The notes beneath the pieces are model-generated. The model made no database searches. It worked only from the letters and a program-made list of their open reading frames with translations, and was not told where the DNA came from. From assembly GCA_029960065.1 (NCBI GenBank), contig JASCOF010000003.1, positions 620,001 through 684,000 on the forward strand: DNA of 64,000 nucleotides, read 5' to 3'. The position numbers and the translations under genes are program-made. Of this stretch, positions 9,561 through 19,014 are shown piece by piece; within the stretch, counting starts at the first letter, position 1, and each line of letters opens with the position of its first letter. Source of the DNA: Flavobacteriaceae bacterium PS02336 (lineage in GTDB: Bacteria > Bacteroidota > Bacteroidia > Flavobacteriales > Flavobacteriaceae).

Positions 9561-9588
9561 AGCTCCAAAAATTTTGGAGCTTTTTTTT
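9561..9588 (+). terminator. Intrinsic terminator of the E1 gene
   Basis: Palindrome AGCTCCAAAA (9561-9570) and TTTTGGAGCT (9572-9581) followed by T's to 9588. The A-tract upstream would allow some function on the minus strand too. Confidence 0.9.
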
Positions 9589-9605
9589 GTTTTCTATTGT
9601 TTGTC

Positions 9606-9638
9606 AACTTTGTCAAAGTTTGAAACTTTGACAAAGTT
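9606..9638. repeat. Perfect 15-bp inverted repeat
   Basis: AACTTTGTCAAAGTT and AACTTTGACAAAGTT separated by TGA. Each arm is itself nearly palindromic. It lies between the E1 terminator and the kdsB 3' end. Confidence 0.8.
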
Positions 9639-9649
9639 CTTTACGTAAT

Positions 9650-9697
9650 CTTTGTCGAGCTTCTTGCGGAGATCCCTCGTTCCTCGGGATGACAAGA
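9650..9697. repeat. Dispersed Flavobacterium intergenic repeat (half copy)
   Basis: Carries the words CTTTGTCGAGCTTCTTGCGG and AGATCCCTCGTTCCTCGGGA followed by TGACAA. A close relative lies at 49631-49678, and a full inverted copy at 51535-51639. Confidence 0.75.
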
Positions 9698-9721
9698 TTG
9701 TGGATAATGGTTATCAATTAA

Positions 9722-10456
9722 TCAAATATCCTTCAACATAGCTCTCGCTCTTTCCAAATCCTCAGCCGTATCGATTCCAATTCCAACATGAGTTGTTTCG
9801 ACCATTTTAATGCGTTTTCCGAACTCTAAATAACGAAGTTGTTCTAGTTTCTCAGAGGCTTCTAAAGATTTCATCGGAAGGCTGTAAAAATCTAATAAAG
9901 CTTGTTTTCTAAAAGCATAAATTCCGATATGCTGAAAATATCGTACACCAACATTGCTCTCTCTTGGATACGGAATTACAGAACGGGAAAAATACAACGC
10001 AAACTGCGACTGATCTACAACCACTTTTACATTGTTCGGATTATTGATTTCGTCTTCATTTGTAATTTCACGCATAAGCGAAGCTAAATCGACTTTTTTA
10101 TCTGGATCATTTTTAAAAACAGATAAAACTTGTGCTAAAGGTTCTGCTTCTGTAAAAGGTTCATCTCCCTGAACATTTACAACAATATCAACATCAAGAT
10201 CTGCAATAGCTTCAGCAATTCGGTCGCTTCCAGATTCGTGTTCTTTGATACTCATTATAGCTTTTCCGCCGTTCGAAACAATTTCATCAAAAATCAAATC
10301 AGAATCGGTTACTACAAAAACATCATCAAATAGTTTTGTCGAAACCGCTGCTTCGTATGTTCTTAAAATTACTGTTTTCCCTCCTAAATCCTGGATCAAT
10401 TTTGCAGGAAAACGGGTTGAAGCATATCGTGCTGGAATTACCGCTATTATTTTCAT
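9722..10456 (-). CDS. kdsB: 3-deoxy-manno-octulosonate cytidylyltransferase (CMP-KDO synthetase)
   Basis: A 244-residue cytosolic enzyme activating KDO with CTP for lipopolysaccharide inner-core synthesis. It begins with the nucleotidyltransferase signature [15 protein letters not shown] (about residues 7-21), has SGSDRIAEA and the metal-binding NVQGDEPF (about 94-101), and ends with the [11 protein letters not shown] region. Its length matches the family (about 245-250). The only plausible start is the ATG at 10456. It stands alone, convergent with the E1 gene. Confidence 0.97.
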   Translation of the reverse strand: MKIIAVIPARYASTRFPAKLIQDLGGKTVILRTYEAAVSTKLFDDVFVVTDSDLIFDEIVSNGGKAIMSIKEHESGSDRIAEAIADLDVDIVVNVQGDEPFTEAEPLAQVLSVFKNDPDKKVDLASLMREITNEDEINNPNNVKVVVDQSQFALYFSRSVIPYPRESNVGVRYFQHIGIYAFRKQALLDFYSLPMKSLEASEKLEQLRYLEFGKRIKMVETTHVGIGIDTAEDLERARAMLKDI

Positions 10457-10670
10457 TCTTATATTTTACTGAGTTTAAAAAACTCAAAATTTAGTAATTT
10501 AATTTTCACCTATTTTAGTGTTTGCAAATATGCAAAAATTACTTTTAAATTTTCTGTTTTTCTATTTCTGTAAAGGATGAAAATCATATTCAAAGATTTT
10601 CTTTCTACAAGCAAACAATACATTGATTATTCTTAACAACTATATTATCTTGTTTATTAAAAACAAAAAA

Positions 10671-11483
10671 TTAAGATAAAACTGTAACTCGAAGATAAGT
10701 TGCGGGAATTAACGTAGAATTGGTGTCATTACTTTTGTTTTGGCTATTCACCAATCCTTCAAGTTTAGCATACAAATCGGAAGTTTTTCCATTTTGTTCT
10801 GCAGCTTCAAAAGCATTCATAGTTGGACCGTAGTAATTTTTTAGTCGATTTAACCACTCCGAAGGCGGGAATGCGGCTTTAAATGTAAAGGTATCTCTCT
10901 CAAAAGAAATGTTTTCTTTAGGAATACCTGCATTTGTGAATCTTTCGAGTACGTTATCCTCAATACCCCAAAGCATTGGACTTACAAAACCCTCAGGTGG
11001 CGGTGGTGTAAATTCAGAACTAATCTTCAAGATTTGTGCAATCAACGTTGGATCTCCTGGTATCCAATTACCCATAATAATTTTACCTCCAGGTCGTGTG
11101 ACACGAACCATTTCTTTAGCAACATCAAAGGGTTTTGGCGCAAACATTGCTCCAAAAATGCTCATCGTAACATCGTAAGATTGATTTTTCAATTCATTCA
11201 AATCGGTTGCGTCACCTTCTTTAAATACAATATTATCTAATCCTTCCTTTTTTGCTCGAAGATTGCCAGCTTCAACTAAATTTCTTGCTATATCAACACC
11301 TAAAACATTGGCTCCTAATTTTGCCGAAGGTATTGCGGTAGTACCATCGCCACAGCCTAGATCTAAAACGTTAGTATTTTCTTTAATTCCAATTTTGGCA
11401 ACTAATTCCTCGCCACTTTCTCTCATAGATTCTGCAACGCGCGTAAAATCGCCTTTTTCCCATAATGCTTTGTTTGGATTCAT
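10671..11483 (-). CDS. Class I SAM-dependent methyltransferase
   Basis: A 270-residue cytosolic methyltransferase. The SAM-binding motif VLDLGCGDGTT is at about residues 39-49, with the acidic loop GVDIARNLVE (about 61-70), KEGDATDL (motif II) and VRVTRPGGKIIMGNW (motif III). The rest resembles the UbiE/COQ5-like Methyltransf_11/25 group. The substrate cannot be inferred; no pathway genes adjoin it. Upstream (11484-12032) no promoter was recognised. Confidence 0.85.
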   Translation of the reverse strand: MNPNKALWEKGDFTRVAESMRESGEELVAKIGIKENTNVLDLGCGDGTTAIPSAKLGANVLGVDIARNLVEAGNLRAKKEGLDNIVFKEGDATDLNELKNQSYDVTMSIFGAMFAPKPFDVAKEMVRVTRPGGKIIMGNWIPGDPTLIAQILKISSEFTPPPPEGFVSPMLWGIEDNVLERFTNAGIPKENISFERDTFTFKAAFPPSEWLNRLKNYYGPTMNAFEAAEQNGKTSDLYAKLEGLVNSQNKSNDTNSTLIPATYLRVTVLS

Positions 11484-11810
11484 CTTAGTTTTATCAGTGA
11501 TTATAGTGCTGATGCCGCACTTTTACTTAATTTGTAAACATCTTCTATCGTTTTTTAAATTATCACCAGTTAATCACAAAAGGCATTTAAAAAACTACTT
11601 AAAAAGAAGACACAAACCAAACAATCAACTGATAAACAATTACTTATGTAAAAATAAACAAATTTAGATGAAACATTTTACTATTTCATCAATTTATTTT
11701 TTAAACAAATTGTGGAGATTATAACTTTTAAACCAGAACTGGTATTTTATCTGTATTTGAAAACTTTGATAAAATTGAAGTAGACGTTAAGCGTTGTCAT
11801 TGTTCGCTAT

Positions 11811-12032
11811 TTTTTTGCCACAGATTAAAAGGATTAAAAAGATTTTCTAAAAATGCGTTTAAAATTTTCACGCAGATTTTGCAGATTTTACAGATTTATT
11901 TATTTAGATTTCTCAAAAAAAAATCAGCTTAATCTGCAAGATCTGCGTGAGAACAAAAACGTTGCAATTTCTCTCCTAAATTAAACCATATAAAAAATCT
12001 GTGCGAATCATTTTAATCTGTGGCAAAAAAAA
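11811..12032. repeat. Large nested imperfect palindrome against the helicase stop codon
   Basis: Outer arms TTTTTTGCCACAGATTAAAA (from 11811) and the complementary TTTTAATCTGTGGCAAAA (ending about 12030). Inner arms CACGCAGATTTTGCAGATTT (11869-11888) and AATCTGCAAGATCTGCGTG (11931-11949). The right end touches the stop codon of the minus-strand helicase gene (12033). Related words occur near 17547, 28340 and 52570. The rest of the 549-base gap (11484-11810) is AT-rich with nothing recognisable. Confidence 0.8.
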
Positions 12033-13442
12033 CTATTCCTCAAAACTTTCATCTTTAAAGCCTATCAAATATAATTTATTTTTGGCACGCGTCATTGCCG
12101 TGTAAAGCCATCTTATATAATCTCGATCGATTCCGTCTGGCAAATAAGGCTGTTCTATAAAAACCGTATTCCATTGTCCTCCCTGCGATTTATGGCAGGT
12201 AATGGCGTAGGAGAATTTTACTTGAAGTCCGTTAAAATACTCGTTTTCTTTTACTTTTTGAAATCTCTTGTATTTTGTAGTTTCATCTTCATAATCCTTC
12301 ATCACTTCTTCGTACAAACGATTTGATTCTTCGTAAGTTAAAGAAGGAGATTCACTTTTTAAAGTATCCAAAATCAAAACGGTTTCAAAAGGTTTTTGGT
12401 TGGGATAATCGACCATTCTGATTTTTACTTTTGCAAAAGTAAAACCGTATAGTTCCCTGATTCCAAATAACTCTAAAACTTCAATAATATCTCCGTTGGC
12501 AATAAAACCGGCTTCGTCTGTTTCTTTCAGCCAGAAATAATTATTCTTAACTACCATCAAGAAATCGCCGACAGAAAGCTCGCTTTCTTTAAATAAAATT
12601 CGGCTTCTAATCTGTTCGTTGTATTGGTTGGCTCTTTTGTTGGAACGAACAATAAATGCCGTATCTTCAATACTATAATTGCTGTACGCCATATTTATAG
12701 CATCTTGAATATCATAACCATCAGTTAATCGAACAATATCTTTGAATTTCTTCACATTAAATCTGAACTCTGTAATAAAGCTTTCTTTCAACAATTCACG
12801 TAATTCTGTGGCATTGTATAAAATTCCAGAACTCTCTTCCTGACGCATTACTTCGTCGAGTTCGATATGTTCAATTTCTTTGCTGTAATGAAAACCTAAT
12901 GTATCAATATCTAAAGCTGGACTAATATCTAAATTAACTGGCGGAAGCTGTGCTGTATCTCCTAAAAGAATCATTTTACAGTTTTGTCCAGAATACACAT
13001 AACTAATCAGATCATCCAATAGCGAACCGCTGTCTAGCGTACTATCTGAAATCATTGAAGCTTCGTCGACTATGAAAACAGTGTTTTTATGCTTGTTAAC
13101 CTGTTTGGTAAAAGCCACTCCTCCACCCGATGATTTTTTAGGGAAATATATTTTTTTATGAATTGTAAATGCTGGCGTATTCGAATAATTAGAGATCACC
13201 TTTGCCGCGCGTCCTGTTGGTGCCAGCAAAACAAATTTCTTATTAATATCGCCTAAGTTATTTACAATCGTAGAGATAACAGTTGTTTTTCCTGTTCCGG
13301 CATACCCTTTTAAAACGAAAATAGTATCGTTTTGAGGTTCGGTTAAAAAAATAGCAATTTTTTGAAAAAAAATATCCTGTTTGAGAGTTGGAGCAAAAGG
13401 AAACCGTTTTTGTAAAATACCGTAAAAGAGTGCTGAATTCAT
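12033..13442 (-). CDS. RecD-like ATP-dependent DNA helicase (UvrD_C_2 type)
   Basis: Superfamily 1B helicase of 469 residues from the ATG at 13442 (MNSALFYG), preferred over the upstream ATG at 13502 because homologues begin this way. From Met21 of the longer frame, Walker A GYAGTGKTT lies at about residues 46-54 and APTGRAAK near 75. Walker B VFIVDEASMIS, the motif GDTAQLPPV and the C-terminal YAITCHKSQGGQW and YTAMTRAKNKLYLIG follow. It is shorter than RecD2 and lacks the RecD2 N-terminal domain, matching the stand-alone Bacteroidota helicases often called exodeoxyribonuclease V alpha-like. It likely acts in DNA repair or replication-fork processing. No RecB or RecC is nearby. Confidence 0.88.
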   Translation of the reverse strand: MNSALFYGILQKRFPFAPTLKQDIFFQKIAIFLTEPQNDTIFVLKGYAGTGKTTVISTIVNNLGDINKKFVLLAPTGRAAKVISNYSNTPAFTIHKKIYFPKKSSGGGVAFTKQVNKHKNTVFIVDEASMISDSTLDSGSLLDDLISYVYSGQNCKMILLGDTAQLPPVNLDISPALDIDTLGFHYSKEIEHIELDEVMRQEESSGILYNATELRELLKESFITEFRFNVKKFKDIVRLTDGYDIQDAINMAYSNYSIEDTAFIVRSNKRANQYNEQIRSRILFKESELSVGDFLMVVKNNYFWLKETDEAGFIANGDIIEVLELFGIRELYGFTFAKVKIRMVDYPNQKPFETVLILDTLKSESPSLTYEESNRLYEEVMKDYEDETTKYKRFQKVKENEYFNGLQVKFSYAITCHKSQGGQWNTVFIEQPYLPDGIDRDYIRWLYTAMTRAKNKLYLIGFKDESFEE

Positions 13443-13701
13443 AAGGAAAATTTGAAGTGCAAAGGTCGCTTTTTTAAATGGCAAATTCAATGGCAATGTC
13501 AAAAATCAATTTTAATTTCAATGGCAATTTTAATTTTCAAAAAACTAAATTCTAAAATCTAAAAGACATAAAATAATAGAAAAACATACAAAATGGTAAA
13601 TAACTAAATTTCAACTAAATAAACTTTTTCTTAACCTTGATTTAATCTCGAATTCAAATTGTTTTTTGAAATTGCAGTTATAATTGTTCCTTTTTAATTT
13701 G

Positions 13702-13709
13702 TAAGTTTG
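13702..13709 (+). promoter_or_regulatory. -7 promoter element of the DUF3822-rsmD operon
   Basis: TAAGTTTG matches TAnnTTTG exactly. It overlaps the start of the longer open frame (13707), which supports the later ATG at 13764 as the true start. Confidence 0.55.
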
Positions 13710-13763
13710 TGGTCGCTTAAATTCTTTCTTGATTTAAAACAGGTAACGAATTGTAAATCAACT

Positions 13764-14585
13764 ATGTCATTACAAAACACTAACATTACTTCAAAAAATT
13801 ACAAAAAACTTTCTATTCAGGTTTCGCTGTCTGGATTTTCATATTGCTGTTTTGATACTTTAAACAACGTAATTACTTCGTTTAAAGAAATTAAGTTTGA
13901 TACTTTAAACAAAACAACTAAAATTGAAGATTTACTTAGCGATGCATTTAAAAATAATCCTGAGTTAAAAGGGTCTTATGACGATGTAATGGTTATTCAT
14001 ACCAACAATCTTTCAACTTTTGTTCCGACCGCTTTGTTTGATGAAAATTATTTAGGAAGTTATCTGCAATACACCACAAAAGTATTTGAAACTGACTTTT
14101 TTACTTTTGACCGCATTCCGAATTACGAAATGAATTCAGTTTATATTCCGTATGTGAATATTAATAATTTTCTGATTGACAATGTAGGTTCTTTCAATTA
14201 CAGACATGCCAACAGTATTTTAGTCGAAAAACTTTTGGATAATTCCCGTAATGATGACGAAAAGAAAATGGTTATCAATTTTAATCCTGGGAATTTTGAA
14301 ATTATCGTAGTTCAAAATCAAAAACTGTTGTTATTCAATTCTTTTGAATATAATACTCCAGAAGATTTTATCTATTACATTTTATTTACGGCAGAACAAT
14401 TAAGCATGAATCCAGAAAGTTTCCGTTTGGAACTTTTGGGAACCATAACTGAAAACGATCCATTTTATCAGATTGCGTACAAATATGTCCGCCATATTTC
14501 TTTTCTAGATGTCTCCAAACTTCAAGAAAGAAACAGTTTTACAACAGCTCAAAATCAAAAACATTATATCTTATTTCAATCATGA
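13764..14585 (+). CDS. DUF3822 family protein
   Basis: A 273-residue cytosolic protein of the Bacteroidota-specific DUF3822 family. The frame is open from 13707, but the ATG at 13764 is chosen because the -7 promoter element sits just upstream. The N-terminal KKLSIQVSLSGFSYCCFDT and the acidic central section are typical of the family, which looks distantly like an actin/ASKHA-type fold, although no phosphate-binding motif is conclusive here. Its stop overlaps the rsmD start by four bases (ATGA), so the two are translationally coupled; DUF3822-rsmD linkage is common in Flavobacteriaceae. The function is not known; a link to ribosome biogenesis is inferred only from the neighbour. Confidence 0.8.
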   Translation: MSLQNTNITSKNYKKLSIQVSLSGFSYCCFDTLNNVITSFKEIKFDTLNKTTKIEDLLSDAFKNNPELKGSYDDVMVIHTNNLSTFVPTALFDENYLGSYLQYTTKVFETDFFTFDRIPNYEMNSVYIPYVNINNFLIDNVGSFNYRHANSILVEKLLDNSRNDDEKKMVINFNPGNFEIIVVQNQKLLLFNSFEYNTPEDFIYYILFTAEQLSMNPESFRLELLGTITENDPFYQIAYKYVRHISFLDVSKLQERNSFTTAQNQKHYILFQS

Positions 14586-15187
14586 GAATCATTTCAGGAA
14601 AATACAAAGGGCGTCGAATTAATCCGCCAAAAAATCTGCCTGTGAGACCAACGACTGATATGAGTAAAGAAGCATTGTTTAATGTTTTGAATAATCATTT
14701 CAATTTTGACAGCTTAAAGGTTTTGGATTTATTTTCGGGAACCGGCAATATCAGTTTTGAATTCGCTTCACGCGGAAGTGCACCAATTACGTCTGTAGAT
14801 GGCGATTTTGGATGTGTAAAATTCATCAAACAAGTTTCATCAGAATTTGATTTTGATATTGCAGCGACTAAAAGTGACGTTTTTAAGTTTTTAGAGAATG
14901 CTAGAACTACTTATGATATCATTTTTGCAGATCCTCCGTACGGATTGGATCAGGCGACTTTTGAAAAGATCGTTTTAACTGTTTTTGAAAAGGGCTTGCT
15001 AGAAGAAGACGGAATGATGATTATCGAACATTCTAAGTATACTAAAATGGAGCACTTAAGCAATTTTTCATTTCAAAAAAGTTATGGAGGTTCGTTTTTT
15101 AGTTTCTTCGAACTTCATTCTACAGACGACGATGAAGAACTTCCGGGTGAATCTCCATTAAAAATTGTTGAAGAAGACGAAGGTTAG
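14582..15187 (+). CDS. rsmD: 16S rRNA (guanine966-N2)-methyltransferase RsmD
   Basis: A 201-residue SAM-dependent methyltransferase modifying G966 of 16S rRNA in the small ribosomal subunit. The family opening MRIISGKYKGRRI is followed by RPTTDMSKEALFNVL, the SAM motif VLDLFSGTGNISFE (about residues 47-60) and the catalytic FADPPYGL (about 119-126), the NPPY-type motif of N2-guanine methyltransferases. A short acidic C-terminal tail (DDDEELPGE) is extra. It overlaps the DUF3822 gene by four bases and ends at a bidirectional terminator. Confidence 0.95.
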   Translation: MRIISGKYKGRRINPPKNLPVRPTTDMSKEALFNVLNNHFNFDSLKVLDLFSGTGNISFEFASRGSAPITSVDGDFGCVKFIKQVSSEFDFDIAATKSDVFKFLENARTTYDIIFADPPYGLDQATFEKIVLTVFEKGLLEEDGMMIIEHSKYTKMEHLSNFSFQKSYGGSFFSFFELHSTDDDEELPGESPLKIVEEDEG

Positions 15188-15211
15188 ACTATATCCATAT
15201 TTAAATATTTA

Positions 15212-15257
15212 AAATCCCAAATCCCAACTTTCAAACTGGAATTTGGGATTTTTTATT
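15212..15257. terminator. Bidirectional terminator between rsmD and the receptor gene
   Basis: Stem AAATCCCAAAT (15212-15222) and ATTTGGGATTT (15241-15251) with a T-run after it; the A-tract before gives the same on the minus strand. A related terminator is at 49562-49605. Confidence 0.85.
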
Positions 15258-15269
15258 TTGAAATTTTTA

Positions 15270-17387
15270 TTATCTGATTCTGTTTTCATTCTCATTGACG
15301 CTTTTTTCTTTAAACTCGCTATCTTTTATTTTTCCGAAAGAATATCTGAGATTTATAGAAACTTCATTGGCATCAACCAAATATCTTGCTCTTGAATTTA
15401 TATTATTGATGGTAAAGCGTTCCGTATAAATTGTATTCTTAAAAATGTCGTTGTAATTTAAAGTACAAGTCCAGCTTTTGCCAAACGATTTAGCCAGCGA
15501 CATATCAAAAATCAGTTTAGCATTTCGTTCAAAAACGCCTTCCTTTTGTTTGGTAGCACCCCAAAATGACAAAACAAATGTAAAATCTTTTGGCAGTTTG
15601 AATGTATTGTTAGAATAATAATATAAATAAGTTTTAGAGGAATTAAACAAGGCCGAATCATCTTCAATTTTATTGGTTGCAAAAATTAAAGAATTAGTAT
15701 TTGTCCAAATTTTGTACGTAAATGGGAGCGTAAATTCAATATTATAGCCAGATTCTTTTCGGAAATTTTTCTCAGTAAACGTTAAAACATTATTCTGATT
15801 ATCAAATACAAAATCCTGATAAATAGGATTTTTGTTCTGGTACAAAGTCAGTTTTACAGATTTGTCGTGGTACTGAAAAGCAGTCGAAATTACATCTATA
15901 AAAGTCGGTCCAAGATTGATGTTACTGCCATAAATGAAATACGGATTGATATAAGTTGCAATCATGCTCAGTGACGAATAATTGGGTCTCGAAATACTTT
16001 TGGAGTAATCGAAAGTCACACTTTTTGTACTGTCAATTGGATAAGAAAGCTGTGCTTTTGGAAAAAGATTCGTGTAGTTTCTGTCAATCAAAAAAGCATT
16101 GTCTGTGCTGTATTTTCCGCTTACATTGGTATTTTCAACTCTTAATCCGATCGAAAAATCCGCTTTTTTAATTTTTCCCGAAAGCTGTGTATAAGCGGCT
16201 AAATTGGCTTCTTTAAAATGATAATCAAAACTGGTGTTTTCATTTTTATCAAAATCAAAAACATCATAATCTGATTTGGATTTAGCAGCAGAATACAATC
16301 CGCCATATTCCCAATTCCATTCATTTTTAAACTTTTTTTCCAAATCAATTCTTCCTGAAAAAACATCGACATTAAACTTTTGGTCGCGATTCTGGGATAA
16401 TTCTAATTCTGTCTCATTGAAATCATTCTGAACCAGACTCCACAAATGCTGATTAAAATTAGAGCCCTGAAAACCAACAAACAACTTTGTATCGATCGCT
16501 TTTATTTTTTTTGAATAATTGATAAATGAATTAATAAAATTCTTTATACTTGAATTATCACTGAAGGTATAAACATTATTTTCCTCGTCTTGATTCTTGT
16601 TATACGTAAACGTGTTAATATCAAAAGTATCATTACGTCTTCTTCCATTCACGTTCACAGAGAAATAATCGTCATCATTAATTTTATAAAACAAACCTCC
16701 GCCAAAAACATATTCCTTTCTATAAGTAACAGCCGAAACATCATAATCTGAAACAATATTTGCCTGCGGAATCTGATACCCAATACTATGATTTTCCCAA
16801 GGGTTTAATTGGTTGTAATTAAAATTGGCTTTCCATTCTATTTTACCTTTTTTAAAACTGGAATTAAATCCTAAATAATTATTATAATTCTTTTTAAAAG
16901 AAGCTGTTTCAGAAATATCGGTTTTAAAACTATCTTTTTTGCTTAACTTTCTGGTAACCAGAATTACAGCACGGCCTTCTGCTTCATATTTTGAAGATGG
17001 ATTTTGAATAATTTCAATTGTTTTGATATCAGCAACCGACAATGCGTTTAGATCGTTCATTCCTACGCGCTGATTGTCTATATAAATAAGCGGATTTCCT
17101 TTGCCTACAATCGAAATATTTTCGCGATTCGCGCTCACTTGTACGTTAGGAAGTCGCGAAAGCAGATCAACTGGATTCGGGATTGAATTGTAAACAGAAT
17201 TAGCAACATCAACCTTTATATTTCCATTTGAATTGGTAAAAGTCTTTTTGTTCTGAGAAATTACTACTTCGTTTAATAGCTGATTTGAAATTGAATCTTT
17301 TGGTATTTCATTTTGCGCATTTGCGACAAACGAAAGACAAAAAAGCAACAATGCAATTAAAAGTTTTATTGGCAAATAGATATTCAT
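15270..17387 (-). CDS. Outer-membrane beta-barrel receptor of the TonB-dependent type (OMP_b-brl_3-like)
   Basis: A 705-residue exported protein. A signal peptide (LLIALLLFCLSFVANAQ) leads into LLNEVVISQNKKTF, a TonB-box-like segment, then a plug domain (about residues 45-150: VDLLSRLPNVQVS, PLIYIDNQRVGMNDL, IKTIEIIQNPSSKYEAEG). The rest is a long barrel with alternating aromatic strands and an NLRYSFG-type end, followed by a short polar tail. It lacks the N-terminal carboxypeptidase-like domain of SusC proteins. The gene is divergent from a sensor kinase/response regulator pair that may control it, as is frequent for this subfamily. The substrate is unknown; metal, peptide or small-molecule uptake are all possible. 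Confidence 0.82.
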   Translation of the reverse strand: MNIYLPIKLLIALLLFCLSFVANAQNEIPKDSISNQLLNEVVISQNKKTFTNSNGNIKVDVANSVYNSIPNPVDLLSRLPNVQVSANRENISIVGKGNPLIYIDNQRVGMNDLNALSVADIKTIEIIQNPSSKYEAEGRAVILVTRKLSKKDSFKTDISETASFKKNYNNYLGFNSSFKKGKIEWKANFNYNQLNPWENHSIGYQIPQANIVSDYDVSAVTYRKEYVFGGGLFYKINDDDYFSVNVNGRRRNDTFDINTFTYNKNQDEENNVYTFSDNSSIKNFINSFINYSKKIKAIDTKLFVGFQGSNFNQHLWSLVQNDFNETELELSQNRDQKFNVDVFSGRIDLEKKFKNEWNWEYGGLYSAAKSKSDYDVFDFDKNENTSFDYHFKEANLAAYTQLSGKIKKADFSIGLRVENTNVSGKYSTDNAFLIDRNYTNLFPKAQLSYPIDSTKSVTFDYSKSISRPNYSSLSMIATYINPYFIYGSNINLGPTFIDVISTAFQYHDKSVKLTLYQNKNPIYQDFVFDNQNNVLTFTEKNFRKESGYNIEFTLPFTYKIWTNTNSLIFATNKIEDDSALFNSSKTYLYYYSNNTFKLPKDFTFVLSFWGATKQKEGVFERNAKLIFDMSLAKSFGKSWTCTLNYNDIFKNTIYTERFTINNINSRARYLVDANEVSINLRYSFGKIKDSEFKEKSVNENENRIR

Positions 17388-17546
17388 TTTATTGTTTTTT
17401 TGATTTATGACGATGCAAAAATGCTTTGAAAAAACTATTGCGAAAGTTAATTGAAGGTTAATGCGAAGTTAACGGGCTTTTTATGCTTTAAAAGCATTAT
17501 TTTTGAGGCAGAAAAGTGTACACGAATTTAACAGGCTTAAAAAAAT

Positions 17547-17617
17547 ATCTCCCGTAGATTTAGCTGATTTAGGAGATAAAAAATCTGCCGAATTTGCAAA
17601 ATCTGCGGGAGAGAAAT
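17547..17617. repeat. Imperfect palindrome of the CAGATTT family
   Basis: Left arm ATCTCCCGTAGATTTAGC (from 17547) and right arm AAAATCTGCGGGAGAGAAAT (ending 17617). It lies in the divergent spacer between the receptor and kinase genes, the only member here not next to a stop codon. Confidence 0.6.
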
Positions 17618-17645
17618 TATCTGTGTAATATATTTTCAAACAAAA

Positions 17646-19004
17646 ATGAAACAAAGAATCAATTTACTAATTACGTTTTCTGTAATCGCACTTATCGTGC
17701 TGATGACGGTGCAATGTTATTTGGTAAAAACGGCTTACGAATACAAAGTAGCGCAGTTTCATACGCAGATTAAAAATGAAATTGCTCAAATCACGAATAA
17801 TTACAGTGATATTGACTCTGCTTTGGTTGCAAAAAAAGAAGCGCTTTACAAAAGTCTTTCGGAGAATTATATTAAAGGAAAAAATTCTAAACTTGATATT
17901 AAAAGTGGAATTTTGGCAAATCAATATCAAAGTGCTTTAACGAAACAGATCCAGCGAAAATTTGAGCGGGATTTACCCAATTTCAAAATTGATTTTGCTA
18001 TCGTTTTAAATAAATTTATCTTGTATAAAAACGAAAAAAAAGCAGATACTATTTTCTCTGAAACGCCATTTATTGAAAACAAATTATACGGAAACCTAGC
18101 TTCATTAAATCAAGCTTTTCTAGTTCGAAATTATGTTGGAACAACCAACGGAACTTTTGAAAATGAGGAATATCAATTACTTACAGAAGATTCAATGTAT
18201 GTTTCGGTTATCGATTGGGAAATGATTATTTTAAGACGAATGACTTTTATTCTAATTCTTTCTTTATTGTCGATTTTAACCTTGATTACACTTTTTGTGA
18301 TTGCTTTAAAAGCTTTAATCAAACAAAAAAAAGTGAGTGATGTTAAAACTGATTTTATTAATAATATTACGCACGAGCTTAAAACGCCTTTGGCTACTTT
18401 AGGGATTTCTACAAAAATTTTAGAGCAGAAAAACATTCGTGACAACGACGAAAATTTCAACGCAATTGTCAATACCATTTCACGTCAGAACAATCGTTTG
18501 CAGAGTTTGATTGATCAGGTTATGGCTAATTCGCTTGCAGAAAATGAACTTGAATTGCAGAAAGAAAAAATTGAAACCGAGGATTTTTTGCTTTCGATCG
18601 TAAAAGATTTTAAAATTACGTTTCCAAAAATCAATCTAAAGACCGATTTTCAAACTCAGAAAACGATTTTAGTTTTAGATAAATTTCATCTTACCACTGC
18701 TTTTTTAAATGTTTTGGAAAATGCTGTAAAATATGGCTCAAGTACCATTACAATCAAAACAAAAATTATTGAAAACCAGTTTTCTATCAGTATTGAAGAT
18801 GACGGAATTGGTATTGCAAAAAACAAACAATCCCTTCTTTTTGACAAATTTTACCGCGTTGAACAAGGAAACCTGCACAATACAAAAGGCTTAGGTTTAG
18901 GCTTGTATTATGTTGCACAAATTGTGAAAGCGCATCACGGCTCTGTCAGCGTTATAAGCGATTTAGGAAAAGGAACCGAGTTTACTATTTTATTAAAAGT
19001 TTAA
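17646..19004 (+). CDS. Membrane sensor histidine kinase
   Basis: A 452-residue two-component sensor. TM1 is at about residues 8-28, a periplasmic sensor region of about 170 residues has no recognised domain, and TM2 is at about 198-222. Then come HisKA with the phosphoacceptor His243 in FINNITHELKTPLATLG, and HATPase_c with N box LNVLENAVKYGS, G1 EDDGIGIA, F box FDKFYRV and G2 GLGLGLYYVAQIV. All catalytic boxes are intact. The response regulator follows 10 bases downstream, so they form an operon. The divergent outer-membrane receptor is a likely target. The signal is unknown. Confidence 0.93.
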   Translation: MKQRINLLITFSVIALIVLMTVQCYLVKTAYEYKVAQFHTQIKNEIAQITNNYSDIDSALVAKKEALYKSLSENYIKGKNSKLDIKSGILANQYQSALTKQIQRKFERDLPNFKIDFAIVLNKFILYKNEKKADTIFSETPFIENKLYGNLASLNQAFLVRNYVGTTNGTFENEEYQLLTEDSMYVSVIDWEMIILRRMTFILILSLLSILTLITLFVIALKALIKQKKVSDVKTDFINNITHELKTPLATLGISTKILEQKNIRDNDENFNAIVNTISRQNNRLQSLIDQVMANSLAENELELQKEKIETEDFLLSIVKDFKITFPKINLKTDFQTQKTILVLDKFHLTTAFLNVLENAVKYGSSTITIKTKIIENQFSISIEDDGIGIAKNKQSLLFDKFYRVEQGNLHNTKGLGLGLYYVAQIVKAHHGSVSVISDLGKGTEFTILLKV

Positions 19005-19014
19005 ATCCTTTATT

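Noticed and set aside
11263..11667. Plus-strand frame overlapping the methyltransferase start
   Set aside because: It is antisense to the well-supported SAM methyltransferase and has no family features.
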